DNA of 64,000 nt, taken from contig NW_024881279.1 in the NCBI RefSeq assembly GCF_018691265.1, positions 8,957,243 to 9,021,242 of the forward strand. The letters are read 5' to 3'. The notes beneath the pieces were generated by a model. That model had not been told where the DNA came from. It saw only the letters and a list, made by a program, of their open reading frames with translations, and did no database searches. The translations under genes and the position numbers were made by a program. The stretch comes from Tyto alba. Lineage: Eukaryota > Chordata > Aves > Strigiformes > Tytonidae. Positions 44,273-55,600 of this stretch are shown piece by piece (the first letter of the stretch is position 1; each line of letters begins with the position of its first letter).

Positions 44273-44966
44273 GAACATAACATAGGAACACAAAAGCCAT
44301 TACACTAGGCCCAACCAAAGATCAAGCTACCCAGTGTGCTGTGTCTGATAATTGGGCATAGCAGACACTTAAGGGAAGAGTACAAAAGATATCACCTCCT
44401 GGTTTGATGCTATCGATAATGTAAAGTTTCCACCACTGGAGTTTGCATCCAGAGTATCTTGTTTAATAACCAGCAGCAGAGCAACCCCCTGAATATTTGT
44501 AATCTCAAAGTTCATTTATGTTGAGGCTCACCTGGCTCAGAGTTCCAGGACTTACTGCTTGGGAAAATACCTCTTTGGGTTTAAACCCACTGCCTGTTCA
44601 TTTCTGTGTGTTCCCCTAAATCTTGGTTTATGAGAAACAAGGAACACAGATTATTATTATTATTATTAACTTTACTCACCTTACCAAACCATTCCTGATT
44701 TTATGGGTCTCTATCAACCCCCTGGCAGTCATCTTATATGCCTCAAGTCATCCATGACCCTGAACGTTGTTTTATCCTTTCTTGATGCCTTTTTGCATTC
44801 TACAGTATCCACTGGGACATGGGCAAATGTTTTATCTGCTCTTTGTCCCTTTCATGGGATGGAAACTCTCTGCACTCACACCTTGTGGGGCTTGCTGTGT
44901 GCTACAAGTTCCTTATGGTCCTAATTTTGATTGGTGCACAATTTTTAGCTCCAGGATCTGATCAAA
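44273..44966 (-). mobile_element. Old CR1-type LINE fragment, antisense
   Basis: On the plus strand it begins GAACATAACATAGGAACACA, the reverse complement of the short 3' repeat (GTTCTTATG-like) that ends many amniote CR1 elements. It continues with CACTAGGCCCAACCAAAGAT, GCATCCAGAGTATCTTGTTT, GGGTTTAAACCCACTGCCTG and TGATTTTATGGGTCTCTATC, in the order I recall for the antisense of this family. The 3' end is well defined at 44,273; the 5' truncation point near 44,966 is a guess. Many substitutions show it is old. A (TTA)n microsatellite interrupts it. Confidence 0.55.
44651..44668 (+). repeat. (TTA)6 microsatellite
   Basis: Six perfect TTA units inside the antisense CR1-like fragment. Confidence 0.9.
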
Positions 44967-45765
44967 TAGGTATGTAAATGAAGACAGATGCTTCTTGTGG
45001 CACTTGTAATGGACTGTTTCAACTATTAGATCTGGAGAAATCATTTTTACAAGGCCTCCTTCTCTCCGGGGGGGAGAACAGTTACATTATTCATGGTCGC
45101 TATTTCCATTATAAACTCTTGGCTCATGATTACAGCCTGTCACACATTCCCCCCTCAGCTCCCTCCCCCAGTTCTCTTGCACTTTCCTGTTTCTTGTTCC
45201 TTTGCAAAGCTAAAGGTGTGTCTCTTTGAAGTCCTCAGAGAGGAAGTATTCTGTCATGACAAGAACATAGAGAACCAACAGACTCTGTGTGCCTGATGAA
45301 AGAGGAAGTACTTGCCTTTCTGCATATGCAATTTGTCCCATCAGCAACAGAACTGATTTTACTTGCACGTTAAAAGAAAAGTACATCCACCCATCTCCCC
45401 TCACTGATAGCCAAAGGGAGCGATTTGGTAGCTAGTTTGATTGAATATTTTGTATCACAATAGTATATTGCTTCATATTTTATGCCATAGGGGAGTAATT
45501 CAGATAACCCGGACCAACTTAATCCTGGATGTAACAAGAATAAGAACTTTATAAATCTCCTTGGATTGTCTTAGTCCCATGCATGGTTTGTTAGTAAGTG
45601 TTTTAGAAAATAGTAGGAATGGCAAAATATGCCCCTAATGGGAGAGCATTATGTTTTCCATGTCTTTGTTATATATAACTTCCATGTGCCTTTAAATGAG
45701 TAGCATCAGCATAGAGCCAGAAGATATTATGTAGAAAAATAAGTGTTTGGGGAGTATCTGATGAA

Positions 45766-45768
<3 letters not shown>

Positions 45769-45793
<25 letters not shown>
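45769..45793 (+). repeat. Poly(A) tract, 25 A
   Basis: The longest homopolymer in the window, preceded by TGATGAAT so that AATAAA is formed by the tract itself. No retroposed gene body or duplicated target site was seen. Confidence 0.9.
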
Positions 45794-45796
<3 letters not shown>

Positions 45797-48700
45797 TCAT
45801 TTGGAAGATCTGTCCTTGCAAATGTTTAAGCACAAAACTGTTTTCATAACCTTGCTCAAGCCATTTCTGTACCAGGGGCTGTGGGAGGTAAGGTACAAGA
45901 CCATCTTTTCTCTGTGGCAACATCCCAAGCCATCCTTCCAATCTTCTCTCAGCTCTGTCCCTGCTTTAATAATGAGACAGATTCAGACATTAAAATAGAG
46001 AGAAAGCAGTATTATAGAAATGAGAAGGGATTGAGAACTAATTTTCCATTTCTATAATGATTTTTATTCTGACATTTCCAGAAACATATGGCCCTGTGTT
46101 CTGTGAGCGGTTTGTTAGGATGTGCTGTCCCTCTGCCTTGCTTCCCAGAACATGCAGTCCCCCACACACATGCTCACACCGATGGGCGATGACGCCCAGC
46201 ATTGCACTTCAGTCTGTCGGCAGCGGGAAGGCAGGATCTGTGCATCCCATCCTCTCCAGGTCCCTCTGAAGTGCAGTCCTTGTTGCTTCAGGAACAGGAG
46301 CTTATGGAGACACCCTTCTGTGTGGCTTGAACTATCTGCTTTGAAGGAGGCAGATTAAGGCCAGCAGCCATGGTTTGAACCAGCAGTTCATTGGTTTGAA
46401 CACCCTGAGTTCAAGCCAGAGCTCAGGTACCCAAAAAACTGTTCCTCCATTGTCGAGGGCAGCTCTGCAGCATGCACAGAGCTATGAGCTGCCACTGCAG
46501 CAGCTGCTAACAGGTTGGAAATTTGACGATATTTCAGTGAAAACCTTTATTTTCCATTTCCTCTGCAATATGTCACATAGGGCTGCATAGCTGAAAAGAT
46601 GGTAAGGTTAGGGGTTTATAAGTCTTTGGTTGGTCTGAGCAAGCAGAACTGCAGATTCCCTGTGCCACTGGTGGCAGAGAAGGCAAAACCAGCATCAGAT
46701 CCTGCAACAGGAGTCCGGTTTCTAAGGAGAGCCCTGTGCAAGACAGGAGAGAGAAGTCTCTAGAATGTACACAGCTATCCAGGGTCTCCTCATGGATGAC
46801 TCTATCTACGCAGAACTTCTGTACCCAGACACTGCAGACAAAGCGGGTTGCAGTAGAAATTTAGGTAGCTTCTTTGTCTGGGTATCTACATCACCTGGGT
46901 TTTGTGTGACTTCCCTGGATTGCATGTCAGCTTTTTTAGTCCAAAGACTATAAAATATATATGAAAATACATATATGAAAAGTCTGAGAATAATCCAACC
47001 CACTTTAATATTGATTGTCCCAAGGACCCTCTCATTCAGCAACAACCACCTCCCATTTTGTATTCTTTTCCCTGTGCAGGTTGTTTTTTTTCAGGAAAAG
47101 GTGATGTGGGTGTGGGAGTCAGAGCTGAGGGAGGATCATTCAAACTTGAGGGAATTGGAGGGCAGGTGATGGGGAGGAAAAAACATCACCTGCATGTATC
47201 ACCTGTGACATCAGGCCTGGGGTGCCACCATCAGAGCAGAGGGTGCTGTGGACCAACCTCTGCTGCGGTACAGCAGATGCAGGGATGCCTGCGGGCACCA
47301 TGATGCTGTCGGTAGGGGCTGCATCTGAAGCCAAAGAGTTATTTTGGTCTGCAGTAGACGGGACTGTGTCTGCCAGACAGCTCCTGACCTCCCAGCAGGT
47401 ATCCCAGGAGAGAGCAGTTTTCAAGCACAGGGGCTACCTGAGGCTGTCATTTGCTGTGACACCACTTCCTCGAAATCCCCCCTCCTCAGCCCCGGCAGCA
47501 GCACTTCCAGGAACAATCTCTCCATCTCCCAAACGCAGAACCAGAAAGCCCATTTTGTTTGTGGATCCCTGAAGATTGGATGGGAGCATCTGACCTCGCT
47601 ACACAGCTCTGCTAATGAAGCTGCCGAGGGTAATTAAACTAGAGCAATATCTGTTGTGATATTTAGAAAAAGGCATGTTGGGGATAATTATGCCACTCAG
47701 ATCTCTCTCTGTCTCTCCCCACACACACAAAACTGTGCAGAGCACCACTGGCCAGGGTAATAACAGCTCTGTAGTTGTACCTCTCATCCTAAAGAGAGCC
47801 TGTGCAAAGGCTCAGTCTCACTGTGCAACAGTCAGGTCCCCATGGACACTGAGATGAGCTGTGAAATTTAGTCTTGGCACCAGAAAGATCTGGGGGCGGT
47901 CGTCTCTGCTTACCAGCATCAGGGAAGTGATGATGGGCTTCAGAAAGTGCTTCCGTGTATGCATGTCTGTGCCCCTGGCTCTACCTGTGACAAAAGATGC
48001 AGAAGTAAAGAGTCTAGGAGCAAACTGCCCTGGCACGTGAAGGGTAGTGGTAACTCAAAGCCATGTCTCACTGTGTGGATGTGGCTCTGCCTCACTAAGC
48101 TGTCACACTGTAAAATGCCGCAGCCAGGACACGGCATTGGGAACAGTCTGAAATATCTTATTGGTGTCTCTGTCATCCCCTTGTCGTCAGCTACACCATC
48201 CCGCTTGACATGGGCTGGAATGACCTGTATTGCGCCAGTTCGTTGCTCCCAGCCTCACTCTGGTCCCGGAGGATTTTGCCTTTTTTTCCCAACTCCAGGA
48301 AGGTTTATTTTGAGATTGGAAACCTCAAAGGTATTCCTCTGCTGCCCTGCTGCCAGCAGTGCTCACTTGCTCATCATCTGGCATGCCCTGCCTGCTATTA
48401 TCTCCATTATAAAATTGTGGAAGTGGTTATGCGGCATAAAATCATCTTGCATGAGTTTTGATCTCATTTATATATCTGTGAGTCAGAAGTGATTTTTTGG
48501 TTGTGATTTTTGTTGCTAGTCTTGAAAAGGGGAGATGACTTGGAGCTCCCCTGAGTTTTCAAGAGAAAAGATAGGAGTTTCATGTTAGTGTAGGAAAAAA
48601 AGGACTGAAAGGAATGAAAAAGGATTATATGAACAGGGCACTTCTCTTCCCCACAAAGGCTCCTGTTTTGCATCCCACCCTTTAAGAGTGATCTCTTGCA

Positions 48701-49499
48701 CTCCGGGTTCCATATTCTGGTTCAGTAACAAATGGCACTGGATGCATTATTTTACAGTCACAGAAATGAAGGGTACTGATTTATCTTCTCCTCCAGAGTT
48801 CCTTCAGAACGCATTTTATTTTTTCAGAGTCTTGAGAAAGGAACATTGCAAGGATTTTTTTTTCTCTTCTTTAGTTTTCTGAATATTTTTATTCAAATAA
48901 AGCCTGATACTTAAGAAAACAAAAGCAAATGAAAAAGACTGAAACTATAGGAAGAATTTTTTCCTCTTTTTTTTTTTTCTTTCTTTTTTCTGAATTCCTT
49001 GGAGACAATACAAAGACCCCCAACAATGTATGGTTGATATCTCTTGGGGAGCAGATGAAGAGATTTTCTTTGGATACTGGTGTCCATTTATAGGAGAGAA
49101 TAAGAGAACCCAGACCCACTAATTTAGGAAATACTGCAGGTCAGTCCAACATGCCAAGGTATTTAGAATGGTTCAGCAACAGTGTTTTCTGCCTGACTCT
49201 GGGCAGTGCACTTTAACAAAGACAGGGACCACTTGTTGAAGGGTCTGGAGGGACCCAGGTGTGTGCCAAGCCCTAGAATACATAGCAGAGAAGAGAAAGG
49301 GAATGAAATGGATTTCAGTCTAGAGCATGGAAATGCAACTGTAGTTTTCAAATCTTCAGGTACAGCTTGCAGAGGAAAAATTAATAAGTTGTTCTGTCTA
49401 TCCATCATGGCTTCACAGATGGTGTGAGCTGAGGTCTGGATGGTGGGAGGTCTGCCTGACAGTTTGGTTTAGGGGTGGATTGAATGAGGTAGTGGCAAA

Positions 49500-49627
49500 T
49501 GCAGAGTTTGTGGAACAGGCTGGAGGAATGCCTGCCAGTGGTGCTTTGGGTAGAGGTGAGCCAGGTCCACGGATGGCTGGTACAACCTCCTGAGGCCCCT
49601 CCTGGCCCAAATTTCTATGTTTTTGTG
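49500..49627 (+). mobile_element. CR1 3'-end fragment
   Basis: Contains ACAACCTCCTGAGGCCCCTC followed by CTGGCCCAAATTTCTATG and TTTTTGTG, the typical CR1 3' hairpin region and terminal 8-bp repeats. The right end at 49,627 is clear; the left end is uncertain because of 5' truncation and divergence. Confidence 0.5.
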
Positions 49628-52053
49628 AAAAGGCAGGAGGGCTGTTTCATGCCACACCAGCAGAAATCTTGCTGGACTTTTGCCTGGGTAGAAAAGGGAC
49701 TTGACTTGGCAACTGCTGGGATTGTTAAAGTCTGCATTACCAAGTCATCTTGCAGGCAAAGTGATTTCCTACATGGGGCCATATTACAGCTCAGTGATTA
49801 CATAAACAAACATGTTTTCTTTTCAAGATGGCAAGTAATGGCCTTTGGAGGTGCTGTGCAGCTGTATAACCTCTACGAGCTCTTGTAGTCCTTCAGAGAC
49901 TCTTTATTTTTTCCCCACTGCCCCCCTGACTCACTTATTTGTAATGATATTTACAGCATTTAATAACTAACTCCAAATTGTCTTGATAAACCACTGTGTT
50001 CCTGCATGTGGCTAAATTGACTCTCTTTGTTAGTCTGTGTGGATTATCTTCTTTCCAGAGCCAATGGAGAAAGCATGCTTCAGTGCACAATATATCCCAT
50101 CTTTTGAAATTCATGAAGGATTTTTCTTTACCTGCTGGGTTTCATTTCTCTAGGCCAGGTGCTATGAAAAAAATGAAATCTGCTGTCCATTACATCCTCT
50201 CTATGAAAAAAAAAAAATAAATAAATAAAAATTGGAGAGAATTCACCCAGCAGGTGTAGGCAACATGTGGATCACAACCTTTACACCTCACTGTGCATCC
50301 AGATGTGCATGTGGTTAACTCTCAACAGCCAACCAGGCTGACCTTACAACACAGGTAGGGGTGAGATGCTGAAAGCCAGCAGAGGGTTACTGCTGAGCCA
50401 GGACTTAGGTGATAGGATGAGTTCATGGGGATGGATATGGTTGAGGAGCCTTTTGTAACTACTGCAACTGTTATGTATTCTGCCTGGTGCTGCTGCCTGA
50501 AAGCATTCAGTTAATAACTATCAGGTTCCTGAAACCATAAGCTTGTTTTACAAGTCATGCATTTTTAATACTGTATTGAATTTGAGGTTTCTTTTTATTA
50601 ATCTTCCCTTTTTTAACACTGAAAACTCTTAGTTTTAGATTTTTTTTTTCCCCCTCTGAAGTTGAAGGTCTGTACCTTACTGAAAAAGAAAAAAAGATAA
50701 TGTGACTCATAACCAAATGACTCCAGGAGCTGGGACTTTATAGATCTCTATCACCCTTGCAAGCCCTGTGTTGAGGCTACAGGGGTCAGTAGGACTGTCT
50801 GCATCTCTAACTCTGTGATGAAACCCCATGTGTTAATTTTCAGTGAGAAAAACCCCCGAGGGATATTGCAGGTGATTTATGTAAAGCTCTTTGTCTCAGT
50901 TCTTCCTGATGTAAATCTGGGCCAGCACTTATAGCAGAGATGGAGGGACTAAATCGTTGGAGACATTCTGTTTCTGTGTAAATGATTTTATGGCCATCAC
51001 AGCATCTTCTGCAGTTGTTGTAACACCACTTTAGGCACAAATCCCACTTAGACGGAAGCTGACAGATGCTGAATCATACAAACGAAACAGCAGCCTGTGA
51101 GATCCCAAATACCATAATTTGGGGACCTCCATCTTGAAGGGAGATGAAAAATTACTGTACTTTCATAGACAGTGGATGTCATCTCCCATCGAATGCAGTC
51201 TGAATCTCTCTCTCTCTTGCTGCTAAGTCATTCTCCCTTTAATTAATATTTCATCCTGTTGATGCAACATGTCCACTTATTTTCCCAGTTGTTTGCAGTG
51301 AGGATTTCCCAAATTGTTTCCTCAGGGCATTTGCAAAATCAAGATCTCACATCTGAGGAGTTCCTCGCAGCTCAATTATTGAAATTTCTTGCTGAAAAAT
51401 GTATGCGCTTTTAATTAAAAAAAAAAAAAATACGCAGCAAAACCAGGCTGGAGGTAGTTTGAAAGTAAGAGGAATGTTTTGTTAAAAAATGAAGGGAAAA
51501 AATCCCCAAACCCCAAGTGGATTAGCAGTTATAGCACTGTACGTCCAGAAACTATTTGAAACCTTTCCCCAGTGATGGATAATGGGAAAGAGCCTGGGAT
51601 TGAGATGTGTCATCTTATAAAAATGTCAGAAGCTGAAACCACAGGAGATGTTAGTTGCTGAGGATCTTCCCTAACTGAGTTGCAGCAGAGAGCACAGCTT
51701 CCTCCTTCCCAACTTGGGTCAGGCTGAGTTTGAGAAGGGGTTATTCCTTGGGCAGGTGTAACGGGTTTGCATGGCAAGGTTTTGGTAGTGGGGAGACTAC
51801 AGGGTTGAATTCTGTGAGAAGGTGCTGGAAACTTCTCCTGTGTCAGATGGAGACAATGCCAGCTGGCTGCAAGATGGACAAGGCTGAGCCCATCAACGAT
51901 GCTAGTAGCACCTCTGGGGTAACATAGTTAAGGGGGGAAAAACTGCACAACAAATTACAGCCGGAGAGAGGAGCAAGAATATGTGATAGAAACAGCCAAG
52001 GTCAGTGAAGAAGGAGGGGGAGGAGGTGCTCCAGGTGATGGAGCAGGGATTCC

Positions 52054-52480
52054 CTTGCAGCCTGTGTTGAAGACCACGGCGAGACAGGCTGTGCCCCTGC
52101 AGCCCAATGGAGGTTAACAGTGGAGCAGATCTCCACCTGCAGCCCAGGGAGGACCCCATGCAGGAGCAGGTAGATGTGCCCAAAGGAAGCTGTGAACCCA
52201 TGGGAAGCCCACACTAGAGCAGGCTCCTGGTAGAACCTGTGGCCCATGAAAGCAGGAGCCCATGCTGGAGTAGGCTCCTGGCAGGACTTGTGACCCTGTG
52301 TGTGACCCACACCAGAGCAGTCTGTTCCTGAAGGACTGCACCCCATGGGAGGGACCCACGCTGGAGCAGTTTGTGAAGAACTGCAGCCCGTGGGAAGGAC
52401 TCACATTGGAGAAGTTCATGGAGGACTGTCTCCTGTGGGAGGGAGCCCACACTAGAGCAGGGAAAGAGTGTGAGGAGTCC
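52054..52480 (+). repeat. Nine-unit degenerate minisatellite inside the LTR
   Basis: About nine consecutive copies of a 40-53-bp unit with the core CTGCAGCCC.TGGGA..GA followed by CCCAC.CTGGAGCAG. Copies differ in many positions and length. The periodic pattern keeps several antisense frames open (for example 52,114-52,557), which are not genes. Confidence 0.8.
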
Positions 52481-52679
52481 TTCCCTGAGGAGGAAGGAGC
52501 AACACAGATAACATGATGAACTGACTGCAACCCCCATCCCTTGACCCCCTGTGCCACTCAGAGGGAGGAGGTAGAGAAAATCAGGAGTCAAGTTAAGTCT
52601 GGGAGGAAGGGAGGGGTGTGGGGAAGACGTTTTTAAGATTTTGTTTTATTTCTCATTATTCTACTCTGATTTGGTTGGT

Positions 52680-52685
52680 AATAAA
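52680..52685 (+). terminator. LTR polyadenylation signal
   Basis: AATAAA inside the LTR-like element, followed by TTAAACTTC and then TTGAGTCCATTTTGCCC, a plausible cleavage and downstream region. Function is inferred. Confidence 0.45.
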
Positions 52686-55600
52686 TTAAACTTCACCAAG
52701 TTGAGTCCATTTTGCCCATGACAGTAATTGCTGAGTGATCTCCCTGTCCTTATCTCAACTCATAAACCTTTTGTTATATTTTCTCTCTCTTGTCCAGTGG
52801 AGGAGGGGAGTGATAGAGCATCTTTGGTGGTCACCTGGCATCTGGCCAGGGTCAACCCACCATAGCAGACCAGCAGAAAGTCATAGTACTGCCTCTGTTT
52901 GCTCTGCATTAAGCTGGAGCATGAATCTGTATCAGTTCATATCCTGCAGTTTACAGGAAATTAAATCTGAGCTGAAGTGGAGAGCTCTGATAGTGCCCAG
53001 AGGGTCTTATTTCTGGTTTCCTCCTAACTGGTGCAAGACCGGAGCTGCCTCCAAGGTTAATCTACAACCTGACAAAGGCAAACGTGTATGTCTGTGCTTT
53101 GTAAAGCCACAGTGAGGAGTCCCTCATGGTTGGTGTTTGCAAAGGAGTGAGTAAATACACCAGTAGCTATGCAAGAAACCCAAAATGAATGCAACACAAT
53201 GCACTTTGGGAGCTGCTTACACAAAGTTTTGGCAGAAGTGGAAGTGTTGGTGTGGAACTGTGGTCTGTGCCTTACTTGTACTGAGCTCCCCCTGCTCTCC
53301 TGCTGCACTGGCCCCGGTGCCACCAGGCAGTCCTGCTGAGCAAGGGCCATTTTGAAGAGTCTCTGCACCACTAGCAATGATTTGAGTGCATTTTCTTTCG
53401 GTGCTGTGCTTCTTTAAAACCTCTAGGTGCAACTATAGGAGCAGTCTGTAGTTGTGTGTGTTATGGCAAGGTGTGGTGTCCCTAACCTTGTCTCTGTGCA
53501 TTCACAGGGATGGGTAGAGGCTGCCCATAATGTGGTGGGACACAGCAACCCAGCTATGAGGGCAGGCTGGGCTGGGATCTCAGGACTGGGGCAGCAATGG
53601 ACAGCAGGATCCTTTTGGGATAGAGAGATGGACAGGACTGCTGTGGGGTGTGACAGGATACCAGGTGGAGGATGTCTTGTGCAGAGCTACCCTGGCTTCA
53701 TCTGCGCTTTGCTGAGGCATGGCAGCTTCCTGGGGCTAAGCACTGGGGGCTAAGCATGAGGCAGGTATGTGGTTGTCCTTTTTGCACATACCAAATTGCT
53801 TCACAGTTCACACAACAGACTGGTGGTGCCTCCTACCCTCTCAGCTGTCATGCGGGAGGCTGACAGGGCCCAGCTTGGTCCATGTTACCCAGCTTGTGAC
53901 CTCATTTCTGTCCTTACTACAACCTTTTTCCTGAATGAGTCTGTTGGCTTCAGTAAGGTTCCTGGTGGGATCAAATTTACACAGCAGAATTAGGCCTAAC
54001 AAGAGGTCAACTTCAGGTGTTCATGTGATTCAATGAGGTTTCTTCCCACCACATTATATTTTTGTACTTGAGAGGAAATATGTCCTGGGGAAACTGTGAG
54101 ATTTCTAATTGTAATGCTGGTGTCAACTAGGAGCTCAGCTGAGACCACCACTTTGTTCCACAGAGATCTTTGGCAGGTAGGACAGCTGTGAGCAACCACC
54201 CTGTGACCAAGTGGCTCTATATATGAAAAGGCTGTGCCCAGGGACATCAGGCAGCACTGTGCACTCAGCTGGGCACAGCATGGAGGAGATTCAATCCTGC
54301 TCTAAGAGTAGGCATTGTTCAAAGTATTCCATGATGAGCCTGTCTGGTGGGCAAGAAGTTCTCCTGGTTTGGGAAAGGGCTTCCGAGATAGATCATCTGT
54401 CTTCCTGGATAGAGAACATTTTGCTAATGTTTACTTTGGGTTTGTGAAGAAGCTAGAAAAGGAGGTAATGAAGATGGAGAGAGAGTGTGGAATAGAGGCT
54501 GTTGAGAGATGATAAATAAGCCATGGGGCGCAGGGGTCTCCTTCCACGTGGTTATTCACTGTGGAGTTACTGCAGGGGCTTCTGCACTCAGCTGATGAGT
54601 CCTTTGAGTAACATTAATGCTCTCCAGTGTCTGTGGGTGTTGAGAAAGACAAAAAGCTCGCTGCATATGAACCTTAGAGGGTGACCATGTGTTAACACAA
54701 AACCTTTCCCCAAGAGGAAAGTGATAGTTTTCTGTCATACCTCTTCCCTTCCCCACAGACATATCCAGTCCAGAGGACCACTCAGCCTTTCACTGGATGT
54801 ACAAAGGTGGCCACTGTGCAGCTCACTAGCCCTATGCTTTAATTAATGAGAAAACGTATGAGGAATCATTTCTTTCTGCCACTGGCTGCTTGGAAGCAGG
54901 GTTGGTATTTTGAGTATTTTTAGGAAGAAGAAAAGTTCATGAGAGGGTAGTGAAGTAATAGCAGCAGTAGGAGTTTGAATGTGAGAGTGTTCAAAGTGGG
55001 AGAGAGGCACATCATGAACCCCATTCCTCATCCTGTCCTCCCTGCTGAAAATCAGAGAAAACAAGAGATGAGAAATGGGATGAGATGAAAAGTTAGGGTG
55101 GAGGGGTTGAGGGAGAGCAATGATTGGCAGATCCTTTCCTGATGGGTTTGTTTTTAAAGAGAAATAATGCAAGTACAGGGCAGGTCATGCCCAGAGAAGG
55201 AGTAGAGGAGATGCTGCCCACTGTCCCTGAGTTTCCTTTCATGTCACATCTCCTGAGTTTGCAGCATGAGATGCAGGATTTTGTGCACAGAGACAATTGT
55301 GGCTGATCACAGTTTGTAAGGAAGACCTCATGTTTTCTCTTGTCTGCCAATCTCTTCTTGGAAATATAAATAAATACGGTTGGAGACACACATAATGAGG
55401 GCCTAAAAATCCAATATCATGTTTTCTTTGGCTGAATTTCTGAAAAGAAAAAAAAATGCTAGATGAAGAACAATATAAAAAGAAATCAGACCTGTAGTTC
55501 ACCACATAGGAAAGCTCAGAGCTGCTGTGTAGAAGCAGTGGTATGCAAACTAACAAATAAATAAACACAAACAGTGGTGTACTACTTCCTACAAAGACCT

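Larger units (their letters stand above)
43301..51756 (+). other. GRIA1 intron 2, middle part
   Basis: Non-coding, with an A/C-rich low-complexity stretch at 43,350, a long antisense CR1-like fragment at 44,273, a 25-base poly(A) at 45,769 and a CR1 tail near 49,500. The longest open frame of the window (47,947-48,492) lies here but shows no domain and starts with GTG. I see no gene. Confidence 0.75.
51757..52862 (+). mobile_element. Endogenous retrovirus solo LTR-like element
   Basis: A 1,106-bp unit beginning TGTAACGGGTTTGCATGGC and ending GGGTCAACCCACCA. I recognise its text as a dispersed LTR-type repeat of bird genomes but cannot name the family. A polyadenylation signal AATAAA lies at 52,680, followed about 20-30 bases on by GT/T-rich sequence, as in an LTR R/U5 region. 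There is no retroviral gene, primer-binding site or second LTR next to it, so it looks like a solo LTR left by recombination. The exact ends and a target-site duplication could not be confirmed. It sits in the sense direction in GRIA1 intron 2, so its poly(A) signal could in principle cause premature polyadenylation. Confidence 0.65.

Noticed and set aside
45769..45793. AATAAA plus poly(A) as the tail of a processed pseudogene
   Set aside because: The AATAAA is formed by the A tract itself, and the upstream sequence matches no gene that I recognise; no flanking duplication was found.
47947..48492. Longest open frame in the window, 181 codons, plus strand
   Set aside because: It begins with GTG, has no recognisable domain, and has cysteine- and tryptophan-rich composition typical of translated non-coding DNA. 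It overlaps other open frames on both strands and lies in a GRIA1 intron.
52114..52557. 147-codon antisense open frame with repeated peptide motif
   Set aside because: The repeated motif comes from the nine-unit DNA array of the LTR-like element; no sign of translation.
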